Shown here piece by piece: positions 26,088 to 34,882 of a DNA stretch of 64,000 nt. The translations under genes and the position numbers were made by a program. The notes beneath the pieces were generated by a model. That model was given only the letters and a program-made list of their open reading frames with translations, was not told the DNA's origin and searched no databases. Source of the DNA: Novosphingobium profundi. Its GTDB lineage: Bacteria > Pseudomonadota > Alphaproteobacteria > Sphingomonadales > Sphingomonadaceae. Numbering within the stretch: the first letter of the stretch is position 1; the number at the start of each line of letters is the position of its first letter. The DNA lies in NCBI RefSeq assembly GCF_020524485.1, contig NZ_JAIVLF010000001.1, positions 434,001-498,000 on the forward strand. Direction: 5' to 3'.

Positions 26088-28742
26088 ATGGACATCGCCA
26101 GCAGACCCGCCGAGCCCGAACAGAACCCTCAGACTGCGGACGCCGCACCCGCGCCGCAGGCTCCGCCGGTGATCCGGCGCGAGGACTACCTGCCCCCGGC
26201 CTGGCTGGTGCCCGAGATCGCGCTCGATTTCGACCTGGGTCTCGATGCGACGAAGGTCACCTCCACGCTCTCTGTAAAGCGCAACCCCGAAGGCAACGGT
26301 GCTGCGACCCTGCGCCTCAACGGCGACCAGATCTCGCCGGTCTCTGTCCGTGTCGATGGGGAGGCCGCGAACGACTGGCGCATGGACGGGCCCGATCTCC
26401 TAGTCGAACTGTCCGGCGATGCGCACGAGGTCACCATCGAGACCGCGCTCGTGCCCTCGGGCAACAGCCAGCTCATGGGCCTCTACGCATCCAACGGGAT
26501 GCTGTGCACGCAGTGCGAGGCCGAGGGCTTTCGCCGCATCACCTTCTTCCCCGACCGGCCCGATGTCCTCTCGACCTATTCGGTGCGCATGTCGGGCGAC
26601 AAGGCGACCTTCCCGATCCTGCTCGCCAACGGCAACTGCACCGCCGAGGGTGACGGCGAGAACGGCACGCACTGGGCCGAGTGGCATGATCCCTGGCCCA
26701 AGCCCAGCTACCTCTTCGCGCTGGTTGCGGGCGAACTCATTGCCAATCACGGCACCTTCACCACGAAGTCTGGCCGCAAGGTCGATCTCAACGTCTGGGT
26801 GCGCCCGGGCGATGAAGGCCGCACGCAGCACGCGCTCGATTCGCTGATCGCCTCGATGAAGTGGGACGAGGAGACCTTTGGGCGCGAGTACGACCTTGAC
26901 CTGTTCAACATCGTCGCGGTGTCCGATTTCAATATGGGCGCGATGGAGAACAAGGGCCTCAACGTCTTCAACACGCGCTACGTGCTGGCCGACCCCGATA
27001 CCGCGACCGACGCCGACTACGACGCCATCGAGGGCGTGATCGGGCACGAATACTTCCACAACTGGTCGGGCAACCGCGTGACCTGCCGCGACTGGTTCCA
27101 GCTTTCGCTGAAGGAAGGCTTCACGGTGCTGCGCGACCAGCTCTTCAGCGCCGACATGGGTTCCGAACCCGTCAAGCGCATCGAGGACGTGCGGATCCTG
27201 CGCATTGCCCAGTTCCCCGAGGATTCCGGCCCGCTCGCCCACCCGATCCGTCCCGATTCCTATCAGGAAATCAGCAATTTCTACACAGCGACCGTCTACA
27301 ACAAGGGCGCCGAGGTGATCCGCATGATGCGGACCATGGCCGGAGAAGAGCGCTTCCGGAAGGGCACCGATCTCTACTTTGACCGGCACGACGGCACCGC
27401 GGCCACCTGCGAGGATTTCGTCAAGGCGATCGAGGACGGCGCGGGGCTCGACCTGGCGCAGTTCCGCCTGTGGTATTCGCAGGCTGGCACGCCGCAGGTT
27501 GCGGCAAGCCTGGCGCAGGAGGACGGCAAGGCGGTCCTCACCCTGCATCAGACCGTGCCGACCACACCCGGCCAGCCCGAGAAGCAGGCCATGCCGATCC
27601 CGCTGCGCGTTGCCCTGTTCGACCGCGCTACGGGCACCCATTCGGGCGAGAGCCTGGTCGTGCTCGACAAGGCCGAGGACCGCTTCGTCTTCGCCGACGC
27701 GCCCGCCGATCCGGTGCTTTCGATCAACCGCGGCTTCTCGGCCCCGGTCGCCATCGAGATGGCGCGCCCCGATGCCGATCTCGTCTTCCTCGCGGCTTGC
27801 GATGATGATCCCTTCGCCCGCTACGAGGCGATGCAGAGCCTCGTTGTCCAGCACCTTGTGGCGGCGGTTGGCGGCGGCCTCGACGAAGGCCAGCGCAGCG
27901 CCGGGCGTAAGGCCATTGGCGAAGCCTTCCGCGCCATCGTGACCGACGCCGAGCTCGACGACCTGATGCGCGGCGAACTGATGCTGCTCCCGGCCGAGAG
28001 CTATCTCGCCGAGCAGCTTCTCGTTTCCGACCCGGGCGCGATCCACTCCGAGCGCGAAGGGCTCAAGGCGTGGCTCGGTGCGACTTTCGCAGACGACCTC
28101 AAGGCCCTGCACGACCGCGTCTCGGCGGTGCCCTACAGTCGCGAAGCCGAGGCCCGCGGTGCGCGCAAGGTGAAGACGCAGGCGCTTGTCTACATCGCGG
28201 CGGGCGACAGTGCCGAAGGCGCATCGCGCGGCATCGCGCAGTACCGTGCGGCCTCGTGCATGACCGACCGGCAGGGCGCGCTCATGGTGCTGGCCAGCCT
28301 CGACTGCCCCGAACGCGAGGAAGCGCTGGCCGACTTCCTGGCACGCTACGAGGGCAACGCGCTTGTCATCGACAAGTGGTTCTCGCTTCAGGCGGGCTCG
28401 CTCCACCCGCGCGTGCTGGATCACGTCCGCGCGCTCGCCAAGCACCCGGAGTTCCGCATGTCGAACCCCAATCGCGTGCGTTCGGTCTTCATGGCCGCGG
28501 CCATGAACCCCGTCGCCTTCCACGACCCGAGCGGCGAGGGCTATCGCATGATCGGCGACATCATCCGCCGCCTCGACCCGATCAACCCGCAGACCGCTGC
28601 GCGCTTCGTGCCCTCGCTTGGTCGCTGGCGCCGGGTGGAGCCTGTACGCGCCAAGCTCATGCGCGCCGAGCTGGAGCGTATCGCGCAGGAACCCGATCTG
28701 TCGCGCGACGTGCGCGAGCAGGTGAGCAAGAGCCTTGGCTGA
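26088..28742 (+). CDS. pepN: Aminopeptidase N
   Basis: Broad-specificity M1 zinc aminopeptidase of 884 residues, acting in the cytosol at the end of peptide degradation. Substrate-anchoring GAMEN is at residues 284-288, the zinc motif HEYFH at 320-324 with the third Glu in LKEGFTV about 18 residues on. The C-terminal half is the helical PepN-specific region. AAGG precedes the ATG at 26088. The frame overlaps pgeF by eight bases. It is divergent from the SDR gene across 108 bp. Confidence 0.97.
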   Translation: MDIASRPAEPEQNPQTADAAPAPQAPPVIRREDYLPPAWLVPEIALDFDLGLDATKVTSTLSVKRNPEGNGAATLRLNGDQISPVSVRVDGEAANDWRMDGPDLLVELSGDAHEVTIETALVPSGNSQLMGLYASNGMLCTQCEAEGFRRITFFPDRPDVLSTYSVRMSGDKATFPILLANGNCTAEGDGENGTHWAEWHDPWPKPSYLFALVAGELIANHGTFTTKSGRKVDLNVWVRPGDEGRTQHALDSLIASMKWDEETFGREYDLDLFNIVAVSDFNMGAMENKGLNVFNTRYVLADPDTATDADYDAIEGVIGHEYFHNWSGNRVTCRDWFQLSLKEGFTVLRDQLFSADMGSEPVKRIEDVRILRIAQFPEDSGPLAHPIRPDSYQEISNFYTATVYNKGAEVIRMMRTMAGEERFRKGTDLYFDRHDGTAATCEDFVKAIEDGAGLDLAQFRLWYSQAGTPQVAASLAQEDGKAVLTLHQTVPTTPGQPEKQAMPIPLRVALFDRATGTHSGESLVVLDKAEDRFVFADAPADPVLSINRGFSAPVAIEMARPDADLVFLAACDDDPFARYEAMQSLVVQHLVAAVGGGLDEGQRSAGRKAIGEAFRAIVTDAELDDLMRGELMLLPAESYLAEQLLVSDPGAIHSEREGLKAWLGATFADDLKALHDRVSAVPYSREAEARGARKVKTQALVYIAAGDSAEGASRGIAQYRAASCMTDRQGALMVLASLDCPEREEALADFLARYEGNALVIDKWFSLQAGSLHPRVLDHVRALAKHPEFRMSNPNRVRSVFMAAAMNPVAFHDPSGEGYRMIGDIIRRLDPINPQTAARFVPSLGRWRRVEPVRAKLMRAELERIAQEPDLSRDVREQVSKSLG

Positions 28743-29517
28743 CCCGGAGACGGCGGGCGTCGATGTCGCCCGCGCCCAGGCGCTCGAGGGGATCGCGCAC
28801 GGTTTCCTTGGCCGCCGCGGCGGCGTCAGCGAAGGCGAAGTGGCCGGGCTCAACGTGGGCTACGGTTCGGGGGATGACCGCGACAAGATCGATGCGAATC
28901 GAGCGCTTGTGGTGGACGCCGTACTGCCCGGAGCGCAGCTGACTACGGTTTATCAGGTCCATTCGCCCGACTGTGTGCCAGTTTCCGATCCCATCTGGAC
29001 CGATGCCGAGCGCCCCCGCGCCGACGCGATGGTGACCGACCGTCCCGGCGTGCTCCTGGGTATCCTCACCGCTGATTGCGCGCCGGTGCTCCTGGCCGAT
29101 CGCGAGGCGGGTGTCTTGGGCGCCGCGCACGCGGGCTGGAAGGGCGCCTTTGCCGGTGTTACCGACAGCACCGTTGCGGCGATGGAGGCGCTGGGGGCGG
29201 ACCGCAGCCGCATCGTCGCGGCCGTGGGGCCGTGCATCGCGCGGCGCAGCTACGAGGTTGATGACGCCTTTTTCCGCCGTTTCGTGGAAGAGGACGCTGT
29301 GAACGAGGGCTTCTTTGCCGCCGGGCGCGAGGGCCACCACCAGTTCGACCTCGAAGCCTATGTCGCCGCGCGCCTTGCCGCCTCGGGCGTGGGCCGAATC
29401 GAGGCCCTCGGGCTCGACACATATGCGGCGCCCGAGCGGTATTTCTCGTACCGCCGGGCGACCCATCAGGATGCGGCAAATTACGGACGCCAGATATCCG
29501 TAATCGGCTTGACCTAG
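28735..29517 (+). CDS. pgeF: Peptidoglycan editing factor (multicopper-oxidase-like, DUF152)
   Basis: PgeF/YfiH family protein of 260 residues that in other bacteria removes peptidoglycan precursors carrying L-Ser in place of L-Ala. The three conserved metal-binding parts are present: VYQVHSPDCV (His), LTADCAPVLLAD (Cys) and AAHAGWKGAF (His), plus the end motif YFSYRR. The start is a TTG at 28735, inside the last codons of pepN; an AGGTGAG lies about 10 bases upstream. Overlap with pepN suggests coupled translation. Its stop codon lies within a perfect FNR-like palindrome. Confidence 0.92.
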   Translation: MADPETAGVDVARAQALEGIAHGFLGRRGGVSEGEVAGLNVGYGSGDDRDKIDANRALVVDAVLPGAQLTTVYQVHSPDCVPVSDPIWTDAERPRADAMVTDRPGVLLGILTADCAPVLLADREAGVLGAAHAGWKGAFAGVTDSTVAAMEALGADRSRIVAAVGPCIARRSYEVDDAFFRRFVEEDAVNEGFFAAGREGHHQFDLEAYVAARLAASGVGRIEALGLDTYAAPERYFSYRRATHQDAANYGRQISVIGLT

Positions 29518-29522
29518 GTCAA
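29509..29522. promoter_or_regulatory. Perfect FNR/FixK-like palindrome upstream of petABC
   Basis: TTGACCTAGGTCAA is a perfect 14 bp palindrome of the form TTGAC-N4-GTCAA, close to the FNR/FixK/Dnr consensus TTGAT-N4-ATCAA. Bases 29515-29517 are the pgeF stop codon. It lies 258 bp before petA. I see no clear sigma-70 box spaced from it. Confidence 0.5.
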
Positions 29523-29780
29523 GACAGCCCCCGAACAGAGCCACTACAACCCCGCCCGGGGCGCTTTCTTGCGGCTTGCTTGACCAAAAACACGGTTGGC
29601 AGGGCTGGTTTTCGTGTATATCAGCCGTGCCAAGTCGGTAGTGAGGACGAGATATATCTTGTTCCGGTACCGTACGTTGGGGGGATCCAAGCGAACCGTA
29701 GGTAAGCAACCTGGCCCCTTGTCGGTTCCGGCGCGCGTCGGTTTTGGCGGGGGGTTGTCTAAAGCAAGGCAAGGGCAAAC

Positions 29781-30314
29781 ATGGCAGAAGAAGATGGCGT
29801 GCGGAGGCGCGATTTCATCAATGTCGCGGCGGTAAGCGCGGCAGGAGTCGCCGGAATAGGGGTAGTCATTCCGCTGGTAAGCCAGATGTCGGCCTCGGCC
29901 GATGTCCTCGCGGCTTCCACCACCGAGGTCGATATCTCTTCTGTGCAGACCGGGCAGGCGATCAAGGCGATCTTCCGCAAGCAGCCGGTCTTCATCCGTA
30001 ATCTCACCCAGCGCGAGATCGACGCGGCTAACGCGGTTGACGCGGGCAGCCTGCGCGATCCGCAGACGCTGGAAGAGCGGACCAAGGAAGGCAAGACCAA
30101 CTGGCTGATCACCATGGGCGTGTGTACGCACCTGGGCTGCGTGCCGCTGGGCGCCGGCGAGGGTGAGCCGCGCGGTGAGTTCGGCGGGTATTTCTGCCCC
30201 TGCCACGGTTCGCACTACGACACCGCCGCCCGTATCCGTAAGGGCCCCGCGCCCCTGAACCTGCAGGTTCCGGACTACGAATTCACGTCCGACACTGTCG
30301 TGACCATCGGTTAA
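29781..30314 (+). CDS. petA: Ubiquinol-cytochrome c reductase iron-sulfur subunit (Rieske)
   Basis: Rieske protein of the cytochrome bc1 complex, 177 residues. The N-terminus is a Tat-type anchor ([21 protein letters not shown]) retained as a membrane helix. The 2Fe-2S ligands are in CTHLGC and CPCHGS. It takes electrons from ubiquinol at the Qo site and passes them to cytochrome c1. First gene of petABC, with AAGG before the ATG and 23 bp to petB. The 263 bp upstream shows no gene. Confidence 0.98.
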   Translation: MAEEDGVRRRDFINVAAVSAAGVAGIGVVIPLVSQMSASADVLAASTTEVDISSVQTGQAIKAIFRKQPVFIRNLTQREIDAANAVDAGSLRDPQTLEERTKEGKTNWLITMGVCTHLGCVPLGAGEGEPRGEFGGYFCPCHGSHYDTAARIRKGPAPLNLQVPDYEFTSDTVVTIG

Positions 30315-30337
30315 GCCCAAGAGAGAGGATCAAGAAC

Positions 30338-31621
30338 ATGAGCTTTCCCTGGGCCAAGCAATACACTCCCAGCCATCCCTTCATGAAGTGGATGGACGAG
30401 CGCCTGCCGGTGCCGCGCCTCGTCTACAACGCCGTCGGTGGCGGCTACGAGGTTCCGCGTAATCTCAACTATTTCTGGAACTTCGGTTTCCTCGCGGGGC
30501 TGTGCCTCGTACTGCAGATCGTCACGGGCATCGTCATGGCGATGCACTACGCGGCGAACACCGAGGTTGCCTTCGACACCATCGAGCACACCGTGCGCGA
30601 CGTGAACTGGGGCTGGCTGATGCGCTATGCGCACGCCAACGGCGCCTCGGCCTTCTTCGTCGTCATCTACGTCCACATCTTCCGCGGGTTCTACTTCGGC
30701 TCCTACAAGGCGCCGCGCGAGATGGTGTGGCTGCTGGGCGTCGTGATCTTCCTTCTCATGATGGCGACCGCCTTCATGGGCTACGTGCTTCCCTGGGGCC
30801 AGATGAGCTTCTGGGGCGCCAAGGTGATCACCGGCCTGTTCAGCGCGATCCCGCTTGTCGGCGAACCGCTCCAGCAGTGGCTGCTCGGCGGCTTTGCGCC
30901 GGATAACGCGGCGCTCAACCGCTTCTTCTCGCTGCACTATCTGCTGCCCTTCGTGATCGTGGGCGTGGTCATCCTGCACATCTGGGCGCTGCACATCCCG
31001 GGCTCGTCGAACCCGACCGGCGTGGAAGTGAAGAGCGAGAGCGACACCGTTCCGTTCTACCCCTACTACGTCGCCAAGGACGGCTGGGCGATCGGCGTCT
31101 TCGCGATCCTCTACTGCGCCATGGTGTTCTTCGCGCCGAACTACCTGGGCCACCCGGACAACTACATTCCGGCCAACCCGATGTCGACGCCCGCGCACAT
31201 CGTGCCCGAATGGTACTTCTGGCCGTTCTACGCGATCCTGCGCGCCTTCACCCAGGACTTCTTCTTCATCCCGGCCAAGCTCATGGGCGTGCTGGCGATG
31301 TTCGGAGCCATCCTGGTGTGGTTCTTCCTGCCCTGGCTGGACAAGTCGCCGATCCGTTCGTCGTCCTACCGTCCGCTGTACAAGAAGTTCTTCTGGTTCG
31401 GTCTGATCCCGACCATGGCGGTGCTGTTCTACTGCGGCGGCGCCGCGGCCGAAGAGCCCTACGTCATGATCAGCCAGATTGCCGCGCTGTACTACTTCGC
31501 GCACTTCCTGATCATCCTGCCGATCGTCTCGGCTATCGAGAAGCCCAAGCCGCTGCCCTTCTCCATCACCGAGGCTGTCCTCGGGAAGGACGAAGACGCG
31601 AAGCTTGAGCCTTCGGCCTGA
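30338..31621 (+). CDS. petB: Cytochrome b of the bc1 complex
   Basis: Diheme membrane subunit, 427 residues with eight expected helices. Seen are [22 protein letters not shown] (second-heme His) and the Qo-site motif [13 protein letters not shown]. The C-terminal tail ([17 protein letters not shown]) extends a little beyond the last helix. It sits between petA and petC in the usual operon order, with AGAGAGGA before its ATG. Confidence 0.98.
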   Translation: MSFPWAKQYTPSHPFMKWMDERLPVPRLVYNAVGGGYEVPRNLNYFWNFGFLAGLCLVLQIVTGIVMAMHYAANTEVAFDTIEHTVRDVNWGWLMRYAHANGASAFFVVIYVHIFRGFYFGSYKAPREMVWLLGVVIFLLMMATAFMGYVLPWGQMSFWGAKVITGLFSAIPLVGEPLQQWLLGGFAPDNAALNRFFSLHYLLPFVIVGVVILHIWALHIPGSSNPTGVEVKSESDTVPFYPYYVAKDGWAIGVFAILYCAMVFFAPNYLGHPDNYIPANPMSTPAHIVPEWYFWPFYAILRAFTQDFFFIPAKLMGVLAMFGAILVWFFLPWLDKSPIRSSSYRPLYKKFFWFGLIPTMAVLFYCGGAAAEEPYVMISQIAALYYFAHFLIILPIVSAIEKPKPLPFSITEAVLGKDEDAKLEPSA

Positions 31622-31651
31622 TCAACAGCAAGACAGAAAGAGACGAAAGAC

Positions 31652-32461
31652 ATGGCACGCATTCTCTCGATCCTCGTCGGGCTGTTCTTCACGGTAGCCC
31701 TGGCCTGGTCCCTCGGGCTCGGGTTCTATACCTGGGCCACCGAACCGGCCCAGCCGACCGCCGAGCACGAATTCCACGAGCATCCCAAGCACGTGAGCTT
31801 TGCCAGCGACGGACCCTTCGGCACGTTCGACAAGCAGCAGCTGCAGCGCGGCTTTCAGGTCTACCAGCAAGTCTGCGCGGCCTGCCACGCCCTGAAGCAC
31901 GTGGCTTTCCGTGACCTTGAAAAGATCGGCTACAACGAGCCGGAAGTGAAGGCCATCGCGGCCCAGTTCCAGATTCCCAAGTACGACGAGATGACCGGCA
32001 TGGTGGAAACCGTCGAGGGCACGCCCACCGACTACTTCCCGCCCGTCATGTACGCCGGCCAGGGCTCGCCGCCCGATCTCTCGCTGATCACCAAGGCGCG
32101 TCACGACGGGGGACCCTACGTCTACTCGCTGCTGACCGGGTATCAGGACCAGCCGGCTGAACTGCTGGAGCACTTCCCGGACGCCAAGACCCCGGATGGG
32201 CTGTACTACAACCCGTACTTCCCCAACCTCAACCTGGCGATGCCCGCACCGCTGATGGAGGACATGGTCACCTATTCGGACGGCACCCCGGCCACGGTCG
32301 ACCAGATGGCGAAGGACGTCTCGGCCTTCCTGATCTGGACCGCCGAGCCGACCATGGACAAGCGCAAGCAGACCGGTTGGCCGATCCTGGGCTTCCTGCT
32401 CTTCGCCACGATCCTGGGCTACATGTCCTACCGCAACATCTGGGCGAACAAGAAGCACTGA
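31652..32461 (+). CDS. petC: Cytochrome c1 of the bc1 complex
   Basis: Membrane-anchored c-type cytochrome of 269 residues. The heme site is CAACH at residues 75-79, and the Met ligand is expected in the NLNLAMPAPLMEDMV region. An N-terminal hydrophobic signal (about 5-25) and a C-terminal anchor helix (WPILGFLLFATILGYMSYRN) frame the periplasmic domain. Last gene of petABC, closed by a clear terminator at 32487. Confidence 0.98.
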   Translation: MARILSILVGLFFTVALAWSLGLGFYTWATEPAQPTAEHEFHEHPKHVSFASDGPFGTFDKQQLQRGFQVYQQVCAACHALKHVAFRDLEKIGYNEPEVKAIAAQFQIPKYDEMTGMVETVEGTPTDYFPPVMYAGQGSPPDLSLITKARHDGGPYVYSLLTGYQDQPAELLEHFPDAKTPDGLYYNPYFPNLNLAMPAPLMEDMVTYSDGTPATVDQMAKDVSAFLIWTAEPTMDKRKQTGWPILGFLLFATILGYMSYRNIWANKKH

Positions 32462-32486
32462 ACTTTGCCGTCCTGGTAGTTACAAG

Positions 32487-32521
32487 GAACCCCTCCATCC
32501 TCGCGGTGGAGGGGTTCTTTC
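32487..32521 (+). terminator. Rho-independent terminator of petABC
   Basis: GAACCCCTCCA pairs with TGGAGGGGTTC across a short loop and is followed by TTTC, 25 nt after the petC stop. Confidence 0.85.
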
Positions 32522-32571
32522 GCTATGGGGGCACCGCTGTGTTCCTCAACGAGTTCCCGGAGTAGCCCCAC

Positions 32572-33108
32572 GTGACGCCTGAAGACCTGAAGCCGCTCGT
32601 CCGCACGATCCCGGACTTTCCCAAGCCCGGCATCCTGTTTCGCGACGTCACCACGCTGATGGGTGATGGCGAGGGATTTGCCGCCGCGGTTGGCATGATG
32701 GCGGACAAGGTGCGGGCCTGCGAGGGGCAGGCCATTGCCGGGATCGAGGCGCGCGGCTTCATCTTCGGCGCGGCCATCGCGGCGAAGCTGGCCATGCCCT
32801 TCATTCCCGTGCGCAAACCCGGCAAGCTGCCCGTACCCGTGCTCGCCATCGACTACGCGCTGGAATACGGCACCGACACGCTGGAGGTCGATCCGGGCGC
32901 CGTGGCGGACGGCAGCCGCATCGTCCTTATCGACGATCTTCTGGCGACGGGCGGGACGGCCCTTGCCGCCTGCGAGCTTCTGCGCCGGGCAGGCGGCATT
33001 GTCGCCGAGGCGCTGTTCCTCGTCGACCTTCCCGATCTGGGGGGCGCCGAGCGTCTGCGCAGTGCCGGGGTCGCGGTCGAGGCGCTGCTCGACTATCCTG
33101 GGCACTAA
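32572..33108 (+). CDS. apt: Adenine phosphoribosyltransferase
   Basis: Purine-salvage enzyme converting adenine and PRPP to AMP, 178 residues. It has the family start LVRTIPDFPKPGILFRDVTT, IEARGFIFGAAIA, and the PRPP loop RIVLIDDLLATGGTALAA. Translation starts at the GTG at 32572, with GGAG ten bases before. It stands alone after the petABC terminator and is convergent with the malonyl-CoA decarboxylase gene, the two stop codons being 16 bp apart. Confidence 0.97.
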   Translation: MTPEDLKPLVRTIPDFPKPGILFRDVTTLMGDGEGFAAAVGMMADKVRACEGQAIAGIEARGFIFGAAIAAKLAMPFIPVRKPGKLPVPVLAIDYALEYGTDTLEVDPGAVADGSRIVLIDDLLATGGTALAACELLRRAGGIVAEALFLVDLPDLGGAERLRSAGVAVEALLDYPGH

Positions 33109-33124
33109 GGCTGCGGAGAGCCCG

Positions 33125-34504
33125 TCAGGCCGCTTCGGCCGACTTCCTGCGCTTGCCTCCACTCTCTTCGTCGCTGCCCTCGTCAAGCAGCGCGCGGACC
33201 TTTCTCGAGGTCGCGACGGTGCCCATCTCGGCGAGAGCAAAGCAGTTGGCCTCGATGTAGTCGAGGTCATAGAGATAGTTGACCATGATGCCGCGCGATT
33301 GCTTCACCCCGTTGGGGGAGATGTCGGCATTGGCATGGATCGCCTCGAGGCGGGCGCCGTTGCCCAGGTGGAAACGCGCGACCGGATCGCGCGGCTGGTT
33401 GCCCCGTCCCTTGGCGGTGACAAGAAAGCGCGCGGCCTCGGCGCGCAATGTGTCGTCCGAAAGGGCAGGTACCTTGCCGGGAGCTTCCCCGTCCAACCAC
33501 CGGGCAAGTCCGGGCACGGGCGAGAGCGTTGCGAAGGTCTCGATGTGGGGAAGTTCCTCGCGTAGCTGCCCGACCACGCGCTTGATCAGGTGGTTGCCGA
33601 AGGGAATGCCCTTGAGGCCCTTCTGGCAATTGCTGATCGAATAGAAGATCGCGCACTTCGCCTCGGCGACGGGCACGCTCTCGCGTTCCTCGGCAATGAC
33701 CTCGTGGATGGCGCCCGGGACTTCGCGGGTCAGGGCGACCTCCACAAAGATCAACGGGTCGAGCGGCATCTGGGGGTGGAAGAAGGCGTAGCAGCGCCGG
33801 TCGACAGGCTCGACCCGGCGTTGCAGGTCGTCCCAGCCGCGAATGGCATGGACCGCCTCGTAGCGGATGATGCGTTCGAGCAGGACCGCAGGCGAATCCC
33901 AGCCGATGCGGCGCAATTCGAGGAAGCCTGCGTTGAACCAGGCGGTAAAGGCGCCTTCGAGTTCGCGGTCGAAGGCAAGGAGGCCCGCCGAACGCTCGTC
34001 CCGGGTGACCGACAGCAGGTCCTCGCGCAGCCAAAGCAGCTTCTGCGTGCCCTCGGGCGCGGTGTTGAGAAGGTTGATGAGGCGGCGGCAGGGCGACTTG
34101 CTGGCCGCATGAAGGGCAAGGCCCGAAGCCTCGTCGCGCTTGGCCTGCCACTGCGCGATGGCCTTGTCGATGGCATGGGCATCGAGGGGATGGCGCTCGT
34201 GAATGGTTTCCAGAAAGCGGCGGCGCTGGTCTTGCGAGCGGCTTTCGTAAAGGCGGAAGAAGGCGGCGGCGAGGGAGGGGCCCGAGGCACGTCCGCGCAC
34301 CGAGAGAAGGGCATCGGCAAGGTCGAGAAGGTTTTCGCCCGGCGCGCTGGGCTGTCCGATCCCGACGCTGCGCAGCAGTTTGCCAAGCCCCGCCCCCAGC
34401 AGCAGGTCGAGCGGCTTGCGCAGCCGGGCCGAGGCTGCGTTGGCCGCCGAGGCCGCTGGCGCTGGCAGGGGTGGGGATGTGCGGTCGGGATGCGTCGTGG
34501 CCAT
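33125..34504 (-). CDS. Malonyl-CoA decarboxylase
   Basis: Converts malonyl-CoA to acetyl-CoA and CO2. The protein has 459 residues: a Pro/Ala-rich N-terminal segment (about 1-25), a helical domain (to about 170), and a GNAT-fold catalytic domain with FVEVALT, AIFYSISNCQKGLKGI, ARFHLGNGARLEAIHANAD (catalytic His region) and GIMVNYLYDLDYIE. These are the recognisable marks of the MCD family. No malonyl-CoA synthetase or malonate carrier is next to it, so here it probably adjusts malonyl-CoA or removes it rather than serving malonate growth. The 200 bp upstream, to the tRNA, shows nothing else. Confidence 0.93.
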   Translation of the reverse strand: MATTHPDRTSPPLPAPAASAANAASARLRKPLDLLLGAGLGKLLRSVGIGQPSAPGENLLDLADALLSVRGRASGPSLAAAFFRLYESRSQDQRRRFLETIHERHPLDAHAIDKAIAQWQAKRDEASGLALHAASKSPCRRLINLLNTAPEGTQKLLWLREDLLSVTRDERSAGLLAFDRELEGAFTAWFNAGFLELRRIGWDSPAVLLERIIRYEAVHAIRGWDDLQRRVEPVDRRCYAFFHPQMPLDPLIFVEVALTREVPGAIHEVIAEERESVPVAEAKCAIFYSISNCQKGLKGIPFGNHLIKRVVGQLREELPHIETFATLSPVPGLARWLDGEAPGKVPALSDDTLRAEAARFLVTAKGRGNQPRDPVARFHLGNGARLEAIHANADISPNGVKQSRGIMVNYLYDLDYIEANCFALAEMGTVATSRKVRALLDEGSDEESGGKRRKSAEAA

Positions 34505-34704
34505 GGCGATTCGCTCCTCCTCGTCTGGGACGCTAGCAGTCTACCAGTCGCGGGAAGGGGCGGGAACCGGCGCGCGCTGAGCCGAGACCCGTAGCGGCAC
34601 TGGGGGCAAGCGCCGGGCATGTGAAAAGATATGTTGACTAGACGCGCGCTGTCGTGGCAAGCGGCTCGCCTTGGCAGCGCCCGGCGCGCTGTCAGGCCGG
34701 CGTT

Positions 34705-34778
34705 GCGGGTATAGCATAGTGGTAATGCTCTAGCCTTCCAAGCTAGCTAGAGGGGTTCGATTCCCCTTACCCGCTCCA
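34705..34778 (+). tRNA. tRNA-Gly (anticodon TCC), CCA encoded
   Basis: Acceptor arms GCGGGTA and TACCCGC, D arm GCATAGTGGTAATGC, anticodon stem CTAGC/GCTAG with loop CTTCCAA (TCC), T arm AGGGGTTCGATTCCCCT, discriminator T, then encoded CCA. No integrase gene or repeated tRNA end is near, so there is no sign that it served as an attachment site. Confidence 0.95.
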
Positions 34779-34841
34779 CGCTCTTTCTTCTCAAATTGAT
34801 GTTCGTCCATGCCGTTTCAGGCCGCTTTTGCACGCGCCTGT

Positions 34842-34875
34842 GGCACCGCACCGGGGCGATCCCCGCTGCGGTGCC
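34842..34875. terminator. Strong hairpin between tRNA-Gly and tricorn gene
   Basis: GGCACCGCA (34842-34850) pairs perfectly with TGCGGTGCC (34867-34875), with an inner CGGGG/CCCCG stem and a CGAT loop. It sits between two converging units, so it may stop both. There is no T-run. Confidence 0.55.
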
Positions 34876-34882
34876 TTGGCGC

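Noticed and set aside
26400..28853. 817-codon open frame antisense to pepN
   Set aside because: Shadow of pepN; no domain, no plausible start context.
29596..29835. 79-codon frame ahead of petA
   Set aside because: Overlaps the petA start in another frame and has no recognisable content.
34705..34778. tRNA-Gly as an integration site for a mobile element
   Set aside because: No integrase, no repeated 3' tRNA fragment and ordinary flanking genes.
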